Below, piece after piece: positions 5,323-7,411 of a DNA stretch of 7,411 bases. Numbering within the stretch: position 1 is the first letter of the stretch; every line of letters begins with the position of its first letter. Origin of the DNA: VRUE01 sp046733275 (GTDB lineage: Bacteria; Actinomycetota; Thermoleophilia; Solirubrobacterales; 70-9); the NCBI GenBank assembly GCA_046733275.1, contig JBKPOW010000148.1:1-7411 (forward strand), given 5' to 3'. Under the pieces are notes generated by a model. It did no database searches. It saw nothing but the letters and a program-made list of their open reading frames with translations, and was not told the origin of the DNA. The position numbers and the translations under genes are program-made.

Positions 5323-6560
5323 CAGACGGTTACCTCCTGGTGGTGCTCGAACTCGGACTCGAAGCTGTCGAGATCGGGATCGATCTCGTGCATGTGGAAG
5401 CTATCGCGAGTCGCGTCGAGCGTCTTTAGGCCCTCGCCGGTGATGTAGACAACGACCCGCTCGCCGGCGCCGATGTCGCCGCGCTCGGCCAGCTTGGCGA
5501 GGACGCCGACGGTCACCCCGCCGGCGGTCTCGGTGAAGATCCCGGTCGTCTCGGCCAGCAGGCGGATACCGGCGCGGATCTCCTCGTCGGTGACCGAGTC
5601 GATCGCGCCGCCGGTCGCCCTCGCCTGCTCGACCGCGTAGGGCCCGTCGGCGGGGTCGCCGATCGCGAGGCTCTTGGCGATCGTCTCGGGCTTCTGCGGC
5701 TTGCAGACGTCCCAGCCTTCGGCGAAGGCCGTCGCCACCGGGCTGCAGCCGTGCGCCTGGGCGCCGTTGAAGACCGGCTGCTCGCCCTCGACCAGTCCCA
5801 GGTCGAGCCACTCCTGGAAGCCGCGGCCGACCTTGGTGAAGAGCGAGCCGGAGGCGATCGGGCAGACGACCCGGTCGGGCAACGTCCAGCCGAGCTGCTC
5901 GGCGGTCTCGTAGGCGAGGGTCTTCGAGCCCTCGGCATAGTAGGGCCGCAGGTTGACGTTGACGAAGGCCCACGGGCGCGTTTCGGCGAGCTGCGTGCAG
6001 AGCCGGTTGACGTCGTCGTAGTTGCCCCGCACGCCGACCAGGTTGGTGCCGTAGACAGCGGTGGCGAGCAGCTTCTGCTCCTCCAGGTTGGCGGGGACGA
6101 GGACGTAGGACTCGAGGCCGGCAGCCGCGGCGTGGGCGGCGACTGCGTTGGCGAGGTTGCCGGTGGAGGCGCAGGCAACGGTGCCGAAGCCGAGCTCGCG
6201 CGCCTTCGCCACAGCGACCGCGACGACGCGGTCCTTGAAGGAGTGGGTCGGGTTGGCGGCGTCGTTCTTGATCCAGAGCTCGGCGTCGAGTCCGAGCCGC
6301 GCCGCCAGGCGGTCGGCCCGCACCAGCGGGGTCAGGCCCGGCTCGAGCGGGTCCTGCGGCCGCCCGGTGAAGGGGAGGAAGTCGCCGTAGCGCCAGATCC
6401 CCTGCGAGCCGGCCTGGATGCGGCGCTTCGCCTCGGCGGCCTGCAGGCCGGAGTAGTCGTAGGACACTTCCAACGGGCCGAAGCAGTTCTCGCAGGCGTA
6501 GTCGGCACCCAGCCCATAGGTCGCCCCGCACTCCTTGCACTTCAAGCTCTCTGCTGACAT
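5322..6560 (-). CDS. thrC: Threonine synthase-like PLP enzyme (SAM-riboswitch controlled)
   Basis: This 412-residue fold type II PLP enzyme matches threonine synthase, which turns O-phosphohomoserine into threonine. An N-terminal zinc ribbon is formed by Cys8/Cys11 and Cys23/Cys26. The PLP lysine is Lys109 in NPTHSFKDR (103-111), followed by ASTGNLANAV (131-140). The phosphate-binding loop region is PIASGSLFTKVG (234-245), and TGIFTETAGG lies at 339-348. The length is normal; the last 28 residues are an acidic, His-containing tail. The ATG at 6560 is preceded by AAAGGAG (6571-6577) at ten bases. The leader carries a SAM-I riboswitch, unusual for threonine synthesis, and the next gene is a CysO-like carrier overlapping by one base. 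An alternative role is homocysteine formation from O-phosphohomoserine with carrier-bound sulfur. Family membership is firm; which reaction it performs is open. Confidence 0.93.
   Translation of the reverse strand: MSAESLKCKECGATYGLGADYACENCFGPLEVSYDYSGLQAAEAKRRIQAGSQGIWRYGDFLPFTGRPQDPLEPGLTPLVRADRLAARLGLDAELWIKNDAANPTHSFKDRVVAVAVAKARELGFGTVACASTGNLANAVAAHAAAAGLESYVLVPANLEEQKLLATAVYGTNLVGVRGNYDDVNRLCTQLAETRPWAFVNVNLRPYYAEGSKTLAYETAEQLGWTLPDRVVCPIASGSLFTKVGRGFQEWLDLGLVEGEQPVFNGAQAHGCSPVATAFAEGWDVCKPQKPETIAKSLAIGDPADGPYAVEQARATGGAIDSVTDEEIRAGIRLLAETTGIFTETAGGVTVGVLAKLAERGDIGAGERVVVYITGEGLKTLDATRDSFHMHEIDPDLDSFESEFEHHQEVTV
5332..5338 (-). promoter_or_regulatory. Strong ribosome binding site of the carrier gene
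   Basis: AGGAGGT lies nine bases before the ATG at 5322, within the last codons of the preceding gene. It is the best match to the anti-Shine-Dalgarno sequence in the window. This suggests the carrier is made in more than coupled amounts. Confidence 0.8.
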
Positions 6561-6583
6561 CCGATCACTTCTCCTTTGCCTTC

Positions 6584-6612
6584 AAAAAAACCTCCGCCCT
6601 GTGGGGCAGAGG
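6584..6612 (-). terminator. Intrinsic terminator of the SAM riboswitch
   Basis: The minus-strand RNA forms a 9-base stem, CCUCUGCCC with GGGCGGAGG (one U-G pair), with a CACA loop and then seven U (6584-6590). It lies between the aptamer and the thrC start. Its 5' side contains CCCCAC (6601-6606), which can instead pair with GUGGGG (6629-6634) in the 3' strand of aptamer stem P1. This gives the expected antiterminator, so SAM binding should favour termination. Confidence 0.92.
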
Positions 6613-6630
6613 TCCGATCGGACGCCTTCC

Positions 6631-6746
6631 CCACATCTTCCAGGTCCTCAACCGCTACCTGCTGGAGTTGGCACCTCTCCCGGACCAAGGTCCGGGGCGG
6701 TTGCCGGGGCTTCTACGGGCCAGTCCCTCCACCCCTCTAGATGTGG
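6631..6746 (-). promoter_or_regulatory. SAM-I (S-box) riboswitch aptamer upstream of thrC
   Basis: The minus-strand RNA carries the S-box signature in order: P1 5' strand CCACAUCU (6739-6746), GAGGGACUGGCCC (6717-6729), GCAACC (6699-6704), and GGUGCCAACUCC (6664-6675). P3 is a hairpin CCCGGAC-CUUG-GUCCGGG (6679-6696). P4 is CAGGU/ACCUG (6657-6661, 6641-6645). P1 closes perfectly over eight bases with AGAUGUGG (6631-6638). S-box RNAs bind S-adenosylmethionine and usually switch off methionine, cysteine or SAM genes. The P1 3' strand overlaps the antiterminator, and a terminator follows. Confidence 0.95.
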
Positions 6747-6861
6747 CGCTTATGTTGGAAGAACCTTACCAGGGGAATTCCCAGGCAGTGCGTGGCCGCC
6801 GCGGCGTTTAACCTTGACCCCAACATGGACGCCCTGCCCGCCGAGACGATCGGTCCCAAAG
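6747..6861. other. Divergent intergenic region between the thrC leader and corA
   Basis: Between the aptamer and the corA start codon lie 115 bases with no supported gene. They should hold the promoters of both divergent units. Visible items are the extended -10 candidate for the minus strand, a 10-base palindrome GGGAATTCCC (6773-6782), and TTGACC at 6814-6819, which resembles a -35 on the plus strand but has no matching -10. Confidence 0.5.
6763..6771 (-). promoter_or_regulatory. Candidate extended -10 promoter for the riboswitch-thrC operon
   Basis: TGG-TAAGGT on the minus strand is a possible extended -10 element. It would start transcription near 6756, about ten bases before riboswitch stem P1, which suits a complete aptamer. 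No convincing -35 is present. CATAAG at 6749-6754 was the other candidate, but it would start the RNA inside P1. Confidence 0.3.
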
Positions 6862-7411
6862 ATGCCGAACCTTCCGAAACCACGGCTACGGCGGGCTGCC
6901 CGGCGCGACGCCCTCGCCCCGGCGCCATCGCAGGCTGAGCCTCAGGCACCGCGAGTCGAGCAGATCGACTCCTCCGGCCTGCGCTGGGTCAACATCGAGC
7001 GCCCCGGCGCGCTCGAGCGGGGTTGGCTCGAGGACAACTTCGAGTTCCACGCGCTCGACCTGGAGGACGTCCTCTCGCGCAACCAGCGGCCGAAGATCGA
7101 CGTCTACGACGAGTACCTCTTCATCGTCCTCCACTTCCCCGTCTTCGATCCCGCGGTCGGGCGGCTCGGCACCGGCGAGCTCGACCTCTTCGTCGGCCCC
7201 GGCTACGTGGTAACGATCCCCAACCAGCCGCTGCAGCCGGTCGAGTACCTGTTCGAGCGCTGCCGGGCCAACGAGGAGCTGCGCGAGCAGCTCTTCTCGC
7301 GCGGCTCCGGCTACCTGCTCTATCGCCTGGTCGACGACAGCTTCGACTACTGCTTCCCGATGCTGCGCAAGATCGGCAACAAGCTCGACGCGCTCGAGGA
7401 CGACATCTTCG
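6862..7411 (+). CDS. corA: CorA-family divalent metal ion channel (N-terminal part)
   Basis: The first 183 residues of a CorA-type magnesium/cobalt channel are present; the gene runs off the right edge, so the two C-terminal membrane helices and the GMN motif cannot be seen. The cytoplasmic domain is recognisable: LRWVNIERPG at about 38-47, RPKIDVYDEYLFIVLHFP near 73-90, a LDLFVGPGYVVTIPN stretch near 102-116, then a helical region ending in LRKIGNKLDALEDDIF that enters the long stalk helix. The ATG at 6862 (Met-Pro-Asn-Leu-Pro-Lys) gives a basic, Pro/Ala-rich lead of about 32 residues. No clear ribosome binding site precedes it. An in-frame TTG at 6814 is the alternative start. The identity is firm, the start less so. 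Confidence 0.87.
   Translation, partial: MPNLPKPRLRRAARRDALAPAPSQAEPQAPRVEQIDSSGLRWVNIERPGALERGWLEDNFEFHALDLEDVLSRNQRPKIDVYDEYLFIVLHFPVFDPAVGRLGTGELDLFVGPGYVVTIPNQPLQPVEYLFERCRANEELREQLFSRGSGYLLYRLVDDSFDYCFPMLRKIGNKLDALEDDIF

Noticed and set aside
6612..6623. GTCCGATCGGAC perfect palindrome as a protein-binding site
   Set aside because: It lies between aptamer and terminator and fits better as the apical hairpin of the antiterminator fold.
6773..6782. GGGAATTCCC palindrome as an operator
   Set aside because: Ten bases with an EcoRI-type centre can occur by chance, and there is no flanking symmetry or nearby regulator gene to support it.
6741..6938. A 65-codon plus-strand frame before corA
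   Set aside because: It starts inside the riboswitch antisense, overlaps the corA N-terminus in another frame and shows no ribosome binding site or recognisable feature.
1..7411. CRISPR array, phage genes or insertion sequence
   Set aside because: No regularly spaced direct repeats, transposase, integrase or terminal repeats were found.

Overview
The window is GC-rich bacterial chromosome with tightly packed genes, mostly on the minus strand. Codon use, the CysO-like carrier, the actinobacterial style of PyrR leader and the SAM-I leader point to Actinomycetota, perhaps the Thermoleophilia. That placement is inferred from general character, not from a marker gene.

Left part (1-1644, minus strand). 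The first codons of a probable pyrB overlap the end of pyrR at the left edge. pyrR (10-564) has a short leader containing a textbook PyrR-binding loop (573-603) that overlaps its own ribosome binding site, which implies feedback at translation. Upstream lies rnz (649-1644), ribonuclease Z. Divergent from rnz, on the plus strand, are a tRNA-Arg(CCG) without encoded CCA (1672-1745) and, two bases later, a membrane-anchored protein of unknown function (1748-2458).

Middle and right part (2455-6771, minus strand). One apparent operon reads, in transcription order: SAM-I riboswitch with intrinsic terminator, threonine-synthase-like PLP enzyme, CysO/MoaD-like sulfur carrier, glucose-1-phosphate cytidylyltransferase-like enzyme, NAD-dependent sugar-nucleotide dehydratase/epimerase, SRAP (YedK/HMCES) protein. 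The first four genes overlap by 1, 7 and 4 bases, and the last follows after 11 bases. The SRAP gene meets the plus-strand orphan gene tail to tail with overlapping stop codons. At the right edge a divergent corA-type metal channel gene begins (6862 onward, cut by the window end).

The most interesting part is the riboswitch-thrC-carrier unit. A SAM-sensing OFF switch is the wrong logic for a plain threonine synthase but the right logic for a methionine-pathway enzyme. The adjacent carrier is the kind of protein that supplies sulfur to PLP enzymes of the same fold, and it is encoded with an extra cysteine after its Gly-Gly tail. I infer a possible carrier-dependent homocysteine synthase acting on O-phosphohomoserine. 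A second oddity is a 44-base near-perfect palindrome with rare codons that forms the C-terminal end of the cytidylyltransferase gene.
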